From NCBI GenBank assembly GCA_934167165.1, contig CAKPKG010000017.1, positions 1-28,094 on the forward strand: DNA of 28,094 bases, in the 5' to 3' direction. The notes under the pieces are model-generated. The model saw only the letters and a program-made list of their open reading frames with translations. It searched no databases and had not been told where the DNA came from. Of the stretch, positions 8,952 to 17,295 are shown in pieces. Made by a program: the position numbers and the translations under genes. This stretch comes from an uncultured Clostridia bacterium (GTDB taxonomy: Bacteria; Bacillota; Clostridia; TANB77; CAG-508). Each line of letters opens with the position of its first letter. Position 1 is the first letter of the stretch.

Positions 8952-10134
8952 ATTTCTTTACAGTTATTTTTACATATGGATATATGCACAAGAATTTTGC
9001 CAAATTAATTGCTGAAACTTTTTCATCGACATTATCTACTTCTATACAATTAAATCCTTTTTGCATTTCATTAAATAAATTATAATAAAAAGAAGATAAT
9101 TCATTATTAAATAATTTATTAGTAAAAGTTCGGATATCTTTTCCCAAATAAATTTCTTCATTTTTTAAATTACTTAAATTTATTGTCCTATTAGAAGGAT
9201 TTTTATAAAAAGATACAATTGATTTCAAGAATATATTTTCTGAATAATCAGCTCCATAAAATGATTTGACTTTATTTTCTATTATTTTATATCTATTTTT
9301 GGTTGGTTTATTTAAATAAAAAGGAACAAAATAATTACCTAAATGCAATTTTCTGATACCCTTTACTCTAGTTAAGTTCCAAATAAACTTTTGAAAATGA
9401 TATAAAGGAATTGTGTAATAGTTTAATAAAATACTTAATGTTCTTAATTCTCCATTTAGAACATTAAATTTACCAACTGAATTATTAATATAATTTTCTG
9501 CATGTACTCTATATTTTAGCATAGGAAATCTAACGGTTTTAACATTTAATACTTTAGGGGTTCCCTGTAAATCTATCCAAAATGGCGTATTCCAAGATAA
9601 ATAATTGTTTTTTATATAATTTATATAAATTTCTTTTTTCCACAAACCAAAATCTCCATAAAAATTTGCACCTTGGTTTAATAGGAGAATTACTGGTATA
9701 CACTTTAGATTCCTGTACTTTAAAGCTCTCCAACAATCTACTACTTGAGAATTTTCATTTATTATTTGGAAGTCACCAATTAGAGCATCGCAATTATATT
9801 TTTCAATAGAAGAAATTAACTTTTCAAAAAAGTCATTGCAAGGCAATAAGTCGTCAGAGTGCAATAAGAAAATATAATCTCCGGAAATGTAATTTAGTCC
9901 GTTTAGAATTGCATTTAACTGGTCTTTATTTTCCTGATATATGTATTTTATTTTATTTTCAAGATTATTTTCTTTTTTAAAATTTTCAATTATGCTTTTA
10001 GTATTATCTGTAGAACCATCGTCAATAATTATAGATTCCCAATTTGTATATGATTGGTTGAGTAAAGAAGTTAAAGTCTCTTTTATACTCTCTGAATCAT
10101 TGTAAGTTGGAGTTAAAACAGTTATTTTTTTCAT
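8950..10134 (-). CDS. GT2-family glycosyltransferase (394 aa)
   Basis: An inverting GT-A glycosyltransferase. The N-terminal 110 residues are a standard GT2 domain: ITVLTPTYND (4-13), IIDDGSTDNT (36-45) and FLLHSDDLLP (89-98), which give the nucleotide-binding Asp and the DxD-like metal site. The C-terminal 250 residues are not a family I recognise and have no clear membrane segments; they may set acceptor specificity. The gene lies 17 bp after another GT2 gene and its stop overlaps the Shine-Dalgarno of the GT32 gene. It probably adds one sugar to the lipid-linked repeat unit on the cytosolic face. The sugar identity cannot be read from the sequence. Confidence 0.88.
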   Translation of the reverse strand: MKKITVLTPTYNDSESIKETLTSLLNQSYTNWESIIIDDGSTDNTKSIIENFKKENNLENKIKYIYQENKDQLNAILNGLNYISGDYIFLLHSDDLLPCNDFFEKLISSIEKYNCDALIGDFQIINENSQVVDCWRALKYRNLKCIPVILLLNQGANFYGDFGLWKKEIYINYIKNNYLSWNTPFWIDLQGTPKVLNVKTVRFPMLKYRVHAENYINNSVGKFNVLNGELRTLSILLNYYTIPLYHFQKFIWNLTRVKGIRKLHLGNYFVPFYLNKPTKNRYKIIENKVKSFYGADYSENIFLKSIVSFYKNPSNRTINLSNLKNEEIYLGKDIRTFTNKLFNNELSSFYYNLFNEMQKGFNCIEVDNVDEKVSAINLAKFLCIYPYVKITVKK

Positions 10135-10151
10135 TTTAATTTCATCCTTTT

Positions 10152-11108
10152 TTATTTTTTTAAAAATCTAAACAGTTTGTATAAAGTTATTAAAAACTGA
10201 TTATTACTTGCAAAAATTTTACAAGTTAATTTATATACTTTATTTTGAGTTTTAAAGTATTTATTTTCCATCCAATTAGGGAATTTGGAATTCATAATTT
10301 CATTTATTTTTAATATCATATTATTAGTATTTTTATATTTTAAAAATCTTCCACATCCGGCATATAACAAATGGTTTATATACAAAAACTCTAATTCCTC
10401 ATCATAGCCTTTATCTTTAAAGTTAGTATATAAATAATCCATTACATTAAAAATAGATTCTAATTTTTGGTTATATTTAGTTTGATTCATTGTAGAATTT
10501 TGCCTGATTACATAGTGATATAAAATTTCATTACAGTAAGATATTTTATTTGAGTACAAAGCTAGTGTAGGAATAATTGCTAAATCTTCATATATATTTC
10601 CTTCCAAAAATTTTATATCATTTTTCTTGAAAATATCTGAATTTATTATTTTTGAACAAGGACCTGCAACACACAGTATATAACTTTTGTTTATATTATC
10701 TGCTTCAATATACAATGATTTTTTTTCTATATTTTTATTGCTATATTCTTCGACATAGTTGCATAAAACAATATCAGAATTTTTAGATTTTGCTATATTA
10801 TAAAGCTTTTCTAACATATTAAGTTCAACATAGTCATCACTATCAATAAAAGTTATAAACTCACCTGAGGCCATTTGAATTCCTATGTTCCTAGCTATGG
10901 CTTGTCCTTCATTTTTTTTACTTGTATATTTTATATTATTATATTTTTTTGCGTAGTTTTTAATAATATTTAAAGAATTATCTGTAGAACCGTCATCTAT
11001 TAATATTATTTCAATATTTTCTAATGTCTGATTAATTATGGTGGATAAACAATGATCTAAACATAAACTACTATTAAAAACAGGAATTATAACACTAATT
11101 TTATACAA
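10152..11108 (-). CDS. GT2-family glycosyltransferase (318 aa)
   Basis: A typical capsule/EPS GT2 enzyme. It contains ISVIIPVFNSS (4-14), LIDDGSTDNS (36-45), KKNEGQAIARNIGI (64-77) and TFIDSDDYVE (86-95), the last being the D-D metal-binding motif. The C-terminal part has HYVIRQNSTMN, matching the common HYxxRxxS(T/I) block of this subgroup. The length of 318 is usual for EpsJ/WcaA-type enzymes. It sits 10 bp after the GT4 gene in transcription order. It adds one sugar of the repeat unit; the donor is not identifiable. Confidence 0.9.
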   Translation of the reverse strand: MYKISVIIPVFNSSLCLDHCLSTIINQTLENIEIILIDDGSTDNSLNIIKNYAKKYNNIKYTSKKNEGQAIARNIGIQMASGEFITFIDSDDYVELNMLEKLYNIAKSKNSDIVLCNYVEEYSNKNIEKKSLYIEADNINKSYILCVAGPCSKIINSDIFKKNDIKFLEGNIYEDLAIIPTLALYSNKISYCNEILYHYVIRQNSTMNQTKYNQKLESIFNVMDYLYTNFKDKGYDEELEFLYINHLLYAGCGRFLKYKNTNNMILKINEIMNSKFPNWMENKYFKTQNKVYKLTCKIFASNNQFLITLYKLFRFLKK

Positions 11109-11118
11109 TTTATTTCTC

Positions 11119-12252
11119 CTATATATTATTTAAAAATTTATTCCATTCCTTTGATATTGTCTCTTTTGAAAATTTTAATGCAGTATTTTTAGAATTTTTA
11201 GAAAAGTATTGCATTTTTGAAGGATCACTTATTAGTTCTTCTAATTTTGCAATCATTTCTTCTGAATTCCTATTTTTAATTAAAAAGCCATTTTTATTGT
11301 TTTCAATTATTTCTTTTGCTCCCTGTGCGCTATCAAAAGCTAATAGTGGCAAGCCAAAATTTGCTGCTTCTACTAAAACTAAACCAAAGGATTCTGAATG
11401 TGATGTCATTACATAAATAGATGAATTTAGGTATTCGATATCTAAATTTTTTGAATGCTTAGTTCCGCATAAAGTTACTTTTTTTGTTAATCCTAGCATA
11501 TCTATTTTAGATTGTAAGTTTTGCTTTTCGGGGCCGTCTCCAACAATATGTAAATTCCAGTCAGGATAACTTTTGCAAAACAAATTAAAAATGTCAATTA
11601 AATCATCAAATCCCTTTACTGGGTCTAATCTCCCAACAGAAATTAATTGCTTACTTGATAGATTACAAGTTTCATTAGAAATACTGTCTATAAAGTTAGG
11701 GATATATATTACTTTAGGTTTACTTATTTTTTGACTATAAAAATCACATAATTCTTTTGAAACAGGCATAAAATAATCAAAATTCTTTAAAGACCTTATC
11801 AGCTTTTTAATATACTTTACATTGTTATTATGATGATTATGTTCTTGAGCTATCTTTATAATATTGCTTTTTGCATATTTACCAACCCAGTTGTTGTGGA
11901 GAATTCTAGTAGATATTACAATATCACAATCTAAATTTTTAATAGCATTAACCATAAGTTTTTTTCTTAATATTAAAATTTTAAAACTTTTAAAAGCTTC
12001 AAAAACTAATCTTATTAAATTAAAATTTTTAAGTGCATTTTTTATTTCTTGTTTATTTGGTTCTAAATTTGTAGTTAAGTAATTGATTGTGACTTTATTG
12101 CTTATATAAAAAGCTGGTGAATTTCTTAATTTATATGTAGAAATAATTTCAACATCATTGTTTTCAGACAATAAATTTGCTAAATTTGAAATGACTTTTT
12201 CAGCTCCACCAGTTCCTAAATGTAAAGCAAGTATAACTATTTTTTTATTCAT
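11119..12252 (-). CDS. GT4-family glycosyltransferase (377 aa)
   Basis: A GT-B fold retaining glycosyltransferase. The N-terminus has LGTGGAEKVISNLANLL, the common GGAE(K/R) opening of GT4 enzymes in glycan loci. The C-terminal Glycos_transf_1 domain shows SVGRLDPVKGFDDLI, then LHIVGDGPEKQNL, and SHSESFGLVLVEAANFGLPL with the paired Glu residues (E-x7-E) that bind the nucleotide sugar. The gene overlaps the polymerase gene by 8 bp, with GAGG before its ATG. It probably adds an early sugar of the repeat unit after the TagO (or TagO-TagA) product, but the order of sugars is not readable. Confidence 0.9.
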   Translation of the reverse strand: MNKKIVILALHLGTGGAEKVISNLANLLSENNDVEIISTYKLRNSPAFYISNKVTINYLTTNLEPNKQEIKNALKNFNLIRLVFEAFKSFKILILRKKLMVNAIKNLDCDIVISTRILHNNWVGKYAKSNIIKIAQEHNHHNNNVKYIKKLIRSLKNFDYFMPVSKELCDFYSQKISKPKVIYIPNFIDSISNETCNLSSKQLISVGRLDPVKGFDDLIDIFNLFCKSYPDWNLHIVGDGPEKQNLQSKIDMLGLTKKVTLCGTKHSKNLDIEYLNSSIYVMTSHSESFGLVLVEAANFGLPLLAFDSAQGAKEIIENNKNGFLIKNRNSEEMIAKLEELISDPSKMQYFSKNSKNTALKFSKETISKEWNKFLNNI

Positions 12253-13594
12253 TTATTAAATCCTCTTTTGATTTTAAAGTATTAAATAATTCTAGAATAT
12301 TAATTGCCAAGAAAATACTTACAGCAGGAGCTGTAAAAACATGTCCAGCAAGAAGAGCTATACCGCATCCTATTAATATCCCATACAATTCGAAAATTGT
12401 ATAATTATTTTTAATATTAACAACAAAATTGCTAAACAATTTTTTAAATAAAGTTATAGCAACAAATATTAATGGAACAATGTATATTAATGTCCCTAAA
12501 ATCCCATGGCAGAAGAATATATCAAAATAATCAATTTCAATCAATTTGCTTTCACGCATTCCTTTTTTTGCTGAATATGAAACGTAACCGGTTCCAGTAA
12601 GTTTAGTAAGAAGAGAACTCTCACTATATTTTTTGAATGTGTTTTTTAAATATTTATTTCTTCCACTTAAAAGTTCGGTTTGTGTTTCTTCTGATGTCGG
12701 TCGCGATGGCTTTGGTTGAGTTGTTGGCGATCCACTATTAACATTTCCCCAAGTTATGCCAATGCCTGTGTTTTTACCTGCTGGGGTGTAAGCAATGAAT
12801 GCGAAAGAAAGTATAATCATTAATGAGATTGCAATAAACTGTTTATAAATATTTTTCCTTTCTTGCGTGAACATTTTTATTCCACATAATACAAAAGATA
12901 AAGCTAACAATGCAAGTATTGATAACGCAGAAACTTTAGTTCCAATTTCAAACATTGCAAAGACTGTTGCAATACAAACTATAATATTAAAAATACTAAA
13001 TCTTTGGTTTGTAAGTTTCCAAAAACATACAGGTGCTAGCATTGCAAGAATGGCACTAGTTTCATTACCTGCATAAAACAAACCAATACTACCAAATTTA
13101 TCGTTATTAGGATATGTTGGATAACCAATAGAAAAAATCTTACATATAATAATTGTAGCAATATATATAATTAAAGAAATATTCAAGTATTTTTCGAAAG
13201 AAGTGAAATCCTTTTCTTTATTTATTTCATATAAACTAATTAATATTATAGGAAAATAAAATACTTTTACAATTCCTTTTATTTGTGTAAAAATCATAGA
13301 AAAATTATATTTTAAGTATGAATTTACAAGGTAGGCTATAGCATATAATGCTATACAAGCATAATAAATTATAAGTTTTGTTTTACTTTTTTTAGGTACT
13401 TTTATAATTGAATAAATCATTACGAATAACATAAAAAATACTCTAACAACAATTCCTAAAGAAAGAGTTTCTGATATGTTTCTAACACACAAAGAAGTTA
13501 TAATATCAATTATTGGCTGAAGTAATATATATATAATAAAAATATTTTGAAAATTTATTTTCTTTAAAAAATTTGACTTTTGTAGATTAATCAT
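12245..13594 (-). CDS. O-antigen ligase/Wzy-like polymerase (membrane)
   Basis: A 449-residue protein with about 10-11 membrane segments and one large external loop (about residues 275-365). The loop is rich in Pro, Ser and Thr and is followed by LTGTGYVSYSAKKG and then EIDYFDIFFCHGILGTLIY. The pattern of a long periplasmic-type loop followed by a (E/D)xDxxxxxxxxGxxG block is that of the O-antigen ligase/Wzy superfamily (Wzy_C). Together with wzx in the same operon it is the best candidate for the repeat-unit polymerase. Such proteins are poorly conserved, so function rests on topology and context. It overlaps tagO and the GT4 gene by 8 bp each. Confidence 0.78.
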   Translation of the reverse strand: MINLQKSNFLKKINFQNIFIIYILLQPIIDIITSLCVRNISETLSLGIVVRVFFMLFVMIYSIIKVPKKSKTKLIIYYACIALYAIAYLVNSYLKYNFSMIFTQIKGIVKVFYFPIILISLYEINKEKDFTSFEKYLNISLIIYIATIIICKIFSIGYPTYPNNDKFGSIGLFYAGNETSAILAMLAPVCFWKLTNQRFSIFNIIVCIATVFAMFEIGTKVSALSILALLALSFVLCGIKMFTQERKNIYKQFIAISLMIILSFAFIAYTPAGKNTGIGITWGNVNSGSPTTQPKPSRPTSEETQTELLSGRNKYLKNTFKKYSESSLLTKLTGTGYVSYSAKKGMRESKLIEIDYFDIFFCHGILGTLIYIVPLIFVAITLFKKLFSNFVVNIKNNYTIFELYGILIGCGIALLAGHVFTAPAVSIFLAINILELFNTLKSKEDLINE

Positions 13595-14672
13595 TGCTTT
13601 TCTCCTTTTTTACTCTAAAAATATCTTTATAACCAATTGCAACAATAGAAGCAACTAGTAATGCAAAGGAAATTGCTTTCCACAAACCACTTTCAAGCAA
13701 TATAATTGCAAATAATCCAAATGTTGCACTTATTCCATATAAAATGAAAACTGCTTGCTTTTGAGAATAACCTCTGTCTATAAGTTTATGATGCAAATGA
13801 CCTCTGTCTGCTTTAAAAACCGCTTTTATAGATTTTTGCTTAATAATTCTTCTTATTATTGCAAAAGAAGTATCAAATATTGGTAAAGCAAGAACTAAAA
13901 GTGGTGCTATAATTATTATTGCTGTATATGTTTTTGCAATACCTAATATTGAAATTACAGCAAGAACAAAACCAATAAAGTTTGAACCAGTATCTCCCAT
14001 GAAGGTTCTTGCAGGATTAAAGTTAAAAGGTAAGAAACCAAGTAAAGAACCAGCAAGAGCAGTTGCAAATATTATTGAAATAATTGGTGATGAATTTAAT
14101 ATAAATATAAACATTAAACAAATAGATGATATTAAAGAAACTCCAGAAGAAAGACCATCTAAACCATCTAATAAGTTTATTGCATTTGTAATTCCTACAA
14201 TCCAAAATACAGTAAATACTTTTAAGAATATTTCATTTGCAAGTATTGAAGTAGGTGAAGTTTCTAAAATTTTATCAATGACTACGCCACTAGCAACTAC
14301 AATAGTTGCGGCTATAATTTGTCCTATTAATTTTACTATAGGTTTAATTCCTTTTGTGTCATCAAAATAACAGAAGGCCTCTAATACTAAGATTCCAAGA
14401 AAGAAACCTATTAACTTTATATAATAATTATTTGTAAAAATATCTAATTTTTTTTCTATTATCATTGCAATAATTAAATAAATTGCAGAAACCAAAAAAC
14501 CGGCAACAATTGCAATACCACCAAGACGTGGCATTATTTTTTTGTGAATTTTTCTTTTATCTTTTGGTATATCTAAAGCTTTAACTTTTCTAGCGAGCCT
14601 AATACTATAAGGCGTAAAAACATAAGTAGTTATAAAAGCAAGTAGAAATGTAATTGCTATATCTCCCCACAT
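13587..14672 (-). CDS. tagO: Undecaprenyl-phosphate GlcNAc-1-phosphate transferase (TagO/WecA, MraY family)
   Basis: Starts lipid-linked glycan synthesis by moving GlcNAc-1-P from UDP-GlcNAc to undecaprenyl phosphate. With the ATG at 14672 the product has 361 residues and about 11 membrane segments. Motifs are CYFDDTKGI (102-110) with the DD pair, NAINLLDGLDGLSSG (163-177), FMGDTGSNFIGF (224-235) and later KADRGHLHHKLIDRGYSQ with the HxHH block of the TagO/WecA subfamily. GGGAGG (14680-14685) is 7 bases before this ATG; the TTG five codons upstream lies inside that Shine-Dalgarno region and is rejected. It is the first gene of the 13-gene operon, 33 bases from a consensus promoter. In B. subtilis this step feeds wall teichoic acid and other wall polymers, so it may serve both operons here. 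Confidence 0.95.
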   Translation of the reverse strand: MWGDIAITFLLAFITTYVFTPYSIRLARKVKALDIPKDKRKIHKKIMPRLGGIAIVAGFLVSAIYLIIAMIIEKKLDIFTNNYYIKLIGFFLGILVLEAFCYFDDTKGIKPIVKLIGQIIAATIVVASGVVIDKILETSPTSILANEIFLKVFTVFWIVGITNAINLLDGLDGLSSGVSLISSICLMFIFILNSSPIISIIFATALAGSLLGFLPFNFNPARTFMGDTGSNFIGFVLAVISILGIAKTYTAIIIIAPLLVLALPIFDTSFAIIRRIIKQKSIKAVFKADRGHLHHKLIDRGYSQKQAVFILYGISATFGLFAIILLESGLWKAISFALLVASIVAIGYKDIFRVKKEKSND

Positions 14673-14704
14673 GTAAAAACCTCCCAACTTAAAGTTCCGT
14701 AATA

Positions 14705-14733
14705 ATTTTACATTTAAATATATGCTTTGTCAA
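14705..14733 (-). promoter_or_regulatory. Sigma-A promoter of the - strand glycan operon
   Basis: Read on the - strand: -35 TTGACA (14733-14728, perfect), a 17-bp spacer, and -10 TAAAAT (14710-14705, five of six). It lies 33 bases upstream of the tagO ATG, giving a leader of about 25 nt. No other strong promoter was seen between the closely spaced or overlapping genes down to 867, so it probably drives the whole operon. Confidence 0.85.
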
Positions 14734-14742
14734 CAAAAAACA

Positions 14743-14769
14743 ACTTAATATAATAGGTTTTTATTAAGT
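14743..14769. repeat. Inverted repeat between the divergent promoters
   Basis: ACTTAATA (14743-14750) is repeated in inverse orientation as TATTAAGT (14762-14769), with 11 bases between. It lies just upstream of the -35 box of the tagO promoter and about 27 bases upstream of the candidate promoter of the + operon, where an operator could act on both. Such short AT-rich repeats also arise by chance in DNA of this composition. Confidence 0.45.
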
Positions 14770-14795
14770 GGAAGAGTACAAATATAAACAAAATA

Positions 14796-14824
14796 TTGCA
14801 TAATTTAATTTATAATGATAAAAT
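14796..14824 (+). promoter_or_regulatory. Candidate promoter of the + strand teichoic-acid operon
   Basis: TTGCAT (14796-14801), a 17-bp spacer, and TAAAAT (14819-14824) preceded by TG (14816-14817) as an extended -10. It ends 31 bases before the GTG start at 14856. The -35 is weak, but the extended -10 would compensate. A TATAAT at 14811-14816 is an alternative -10 but has no -35 partner at normal spacing. Confidence 0.55.
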
Positions 14825-14855
14825 AAACGTAAATTTTGTAAAAAGGTGTAAAAAT

Positions 14856-16058
14856 GTGGGACGCGTAAAGATATATTTAATAAGAAGCGGAATATATATT
14901 GGAAAAATTTTCTTAAATGTAATTTACTTTTTTATAAAGTTACTTCCGATACAAGAAAAAATTACTATGCTTAGTAGACAGTCTGATAAAACCAATATAG
15001 ATTTTGAACTTATAGAAAAGGAAATAAAAAAGAGAACAAACAACATTAAAATTCAAATTTTATGCAAAGTTATAAAAAAAGATGCAAAAAGTAGATTTTT
15101 TTATTGCTTTTATATATTAAAATGCATGTATCATATTGGCACATCAAAGGTGTGTGTTCTAGATGGATATTCAATACCAATTAGTATATTAAAGCATAGA
15201 AAAGGATTAGAAATAATACAAATGTGGCATGCCTCTGGAGCACTTAAAAAGTTTGGATATCAAGCATTAAACAAAAAAGAAGGTAGAGGAGATGGAATAG
15301 CCAAATTAATGGATATGCATAAAAATTATACCCATATATTGGCACCAAACAAAACAACAGGGGAAACTTTTGCAGAAGCATTTGGAATTAACAAAGATAA
15401 AATTGTTATAAATGCACTTCCAAGAATTGATTATCTATTAGAAGATAATTTTACAGAACAAAAAATAAAACAATTTTATAAAGAATATCCTCAATATATA
15501 AATAAAAAAGTAATATTGTATGTGCCAACTTTTAGAAAAGACAAAGAAAATAATGTGCAAGAATTAATAGATAGTATAAAAAATAGCGAATATGAACTAA
15601 TAGTAAAGCCACATCCATTGGATAAAACAAAAATAAAGCCAAATTATAAAGTCGATTCTAAATATACAACTTATGATTTGTTAAAAATAGCTAATTATAT
15701 AATAACAGATTATTCAGCAGTAGCATTTGAAGCAAGTGTGTTAGACAAACCAATATATTTTTATGTTTATGATATAGAAGAATACAAAAAATTAAGAGGC
15801 TTAAACATAGATTTATTTGAAGAAATGAATAATTGTACAAGTACGAGTATTAAAGAGATAATGAACAGTATAGAAAATAGCGAATATGATTTCAAAGAGC
15901 TAAACAGATTTAAAACAAAATATATGGGAGAAAACTACTATAATAATACAAGTAAATTAGTAGATTTTATATTTAAATATTTAAGTGAGGGACAAAAAGA
16001 TGAACAAAAAAATAAAAATTCTACTTATGAACATAACAAAGAAAAACTTAGCATTTAG
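14856..16058 (+). CDS. CDP-glycerol glycerophosphotransferase family protein (TagB-like)
   Basis: A 400-residue Glyphos_transf-family enzyme that moves glycerol phosphate from CDP-glycerol to a lipid-linked acceptor at the inner membrane face. It shows the family catalytic His block WHASGALKKFG (124-134), then YVPTFRKDKE, IVKPHPLDK, and near the C-terminus IITDYSAVAFEASVLDKPIYFY. The WHASGA form of the His motif and the short length suggest a TagB-type primase acting on the GlcNAc-ManNAc linkage unit, rather than a long-chain TagF polymerase; this is inference. I chose the GTG at 14856 because GGTG (14845-14848) precedes it by 7 bases, while a TTG 20 codons upstream is part of the candidate promoter. 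It is the first gene of the operon. Confidence 0.82.
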   Translation: MGRVKIYLIRSGIYIGKIFLNVIYFFIKLLPIQEKITMLSRQSDKTNIDFELIEKEIKKRTNNIKIQILCKVIKKDAKSRFFYCFYILKCMYHIGTSKVCVLDGYSIPISILKHRKGLEIIQMWHASGALKKFGYQALNKKEGRGDGIAKLMDMHKNYTHILAPNKTTGETFAEAFGINKDKIVINALPRIDYLLEDNFTEQKIKQFYKEYPQYINKKVILYVPTFRKDKENNVQELIDSIKNSEYELIVKPHPLDKTKIKPNYKVDSKYTTYDLLKIANYIITDYSAVAFEASVLDKPIYFYVYDIEEYKKLRGLNIDLFEEMNNCTSTSIKEIMNSIENSEYDFKELNRFKTKYMGENYYNNTSKLVDFIFKYLSEGQKDEQKNKNSTYEHNKEKLSI

Positions 16059-17295
16059 AAAAATAATTAGGAGAGTTTTATATACTTTTAGATATATAAG
16101 ATACAAGGTAAGAGGAATCGGACAAAAAGTTGACGATAAACTAATATTATTTAGTACATTTAATGGTAAATCATATTCAGATAGCCCGAAAGCAATATAT
16201 TTATATTTATTGAATAATGATAAGTATAAAGATTATAAATTTGTATGGACGTTTAAAGAACCAGAAAACCATAAATTTTTGGAAGAAAATAAAAATACAA
16301 GTATTGTAAAACAGAGAACTAAAGAATATGAAAAGTGTATGCAAAAAGCGAAATATTGGATTTTCAATTATAGAGTAGCAGATCATCAGTATCCAAAAAA
16401 AAATCAAATATATGTGCAATGTTGGCATGGGACTCCATTAAAAAAATTAGGATATGATTTAGAAAATACGGATAACGCAATGAATTCTAAAAAAGAAATA
16501 AGATTCAAATATAAAACAGACGCAAAAAAAATTAATTATTTTCTTTCTCCTTCTAAATTTGCAACAGAAAGATTTATATCTGCATGGAACTTAAAAGAAA
16601 TAAAAAAAGAAGGTTGCATTATAGAAGAGGGATATCCAAGGAACGATTTCCTATATAATTATACGAAACAAGATCTTAGCAAAATAAAGGAAAAATTAAA
16701 TATAAATAATATAAACAAAAAAGTGATACTATATGCGCCAACATGGAGAGACAATCAGCATCAATCAGGTGTTGGATATACATATAAAACAGAAGTTGAT
16801 TTTGAAAAGTTACAGAAAGAATTGGGACAAGATTATATAATACTATTTAGAGCACATTATTTGGTTGCGAATGAGTTTAACTTTGAAAAATATAAAGGCT
16901 TTATATATGATGTTTCAAAAATTGATGATATTAATGAACTATATATAATATCAGATATATTAATAACAGACTATTCGAGTGTATTTTTCGATTATGCAAA
17001 TCTTAAAAAACCAATTATATTTTATATGTATGATTTTGAACAGTATAAAAATGATATAAGAGGATTTTACATAGATTTAAAAGAGTTACCAGGAAATATC
17101 GCTAAAACAGAAGATGAACTAATAAAAGAGGTAAGACAAATAAGTGATAATTTTAAATATAATAAAATATATGAAGAGTTTAATAGAAAATATAATTATT
17201 TAGACAATGGAGAAGCGACAATAAGAGTAGTAAAGGAGATTTTAAGTGAAAAAGATAAAGCCGATTATAACAAATTTGAAAAAATACAGATGTAA
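16000..17295 (+). CDS. CDP-glycerol glycerophosphotransferase family protein (TagF-like)
   Basis: A 431-residue Glyphos_transf enzyme with QCWHGTPLKKLGYDLENTDN (about 140-159), LYAPTWRDNQHQ, LFRAHYLV and ILITDYSSVFFDYANLKKPI, the full set of TagF/TarF/TarL family blocks. Such enzymes add one or many glycerol- or ribitol-phosphate units to the growing teichoic chain. The ATG at 16000 is preceded by AGGG at the right distance and lies inside the previous gene, so the two overlap by 59 bp in different frames; the next gene overlaps this one by 50 bp. Substrate (glycerol or ribitol phosphate) is not readable from motifs, but TagD downstream supports glycerol. Confidence 0.87.
   Translation: MNKKIKILLMNITKKNLAFRKIIRRVLYTFRYIRYKVRGIGQKVDDKLILFSTFNGKSYSDSPKAIYLYLLNNDKYKDYKFVWTFKEPENHKFLEENKNTSIVKQRTKEYEKCMQKAKYWIFNYRVADHQYPKKNQIYVQCWHGTPLKKLGYDLENTDNAMNSKKEIRFKYKTDAKKINYFLSPSKFATERFISAWNLKEIKKEGCIIEEGYPRNDFLYNYTKQDLSKIKEKLNINNINKKVILYAPTWRDNQHQSGVGYTYKTEVDFEKLQKELGQDYIILFRAHYLVANEFNFEKYKGFIYDVSKIDDINELYIISDILITDYSSVFFDYANLKKPIIFYMYDFEQYKNDIRGFYIDLKELPGNIAKTEDELIKEVRQISDNFKYNKIYEEFNRKYNYLDNGEATIRVVKEILSEKDKADYNKFEKIQM

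Noticed and set aside
12867..13076. Open frame on the + strand inside the Wzy-like gene (also similar frames at 13999-14370 and 4065-4277)
   Set aside because: Antisense shadows of conserved membrane-protein genes, with no ribosome site and no recognisable protein family.
14811..14816. TATAAT as the -10 box of the + operon
   Set aside because: Perfect hexamer, but no plausible -35 box at 16-18 bp. The extended -10 TGATAAAAT with TTGCAT at 17 bp was preferred; both remain possible.
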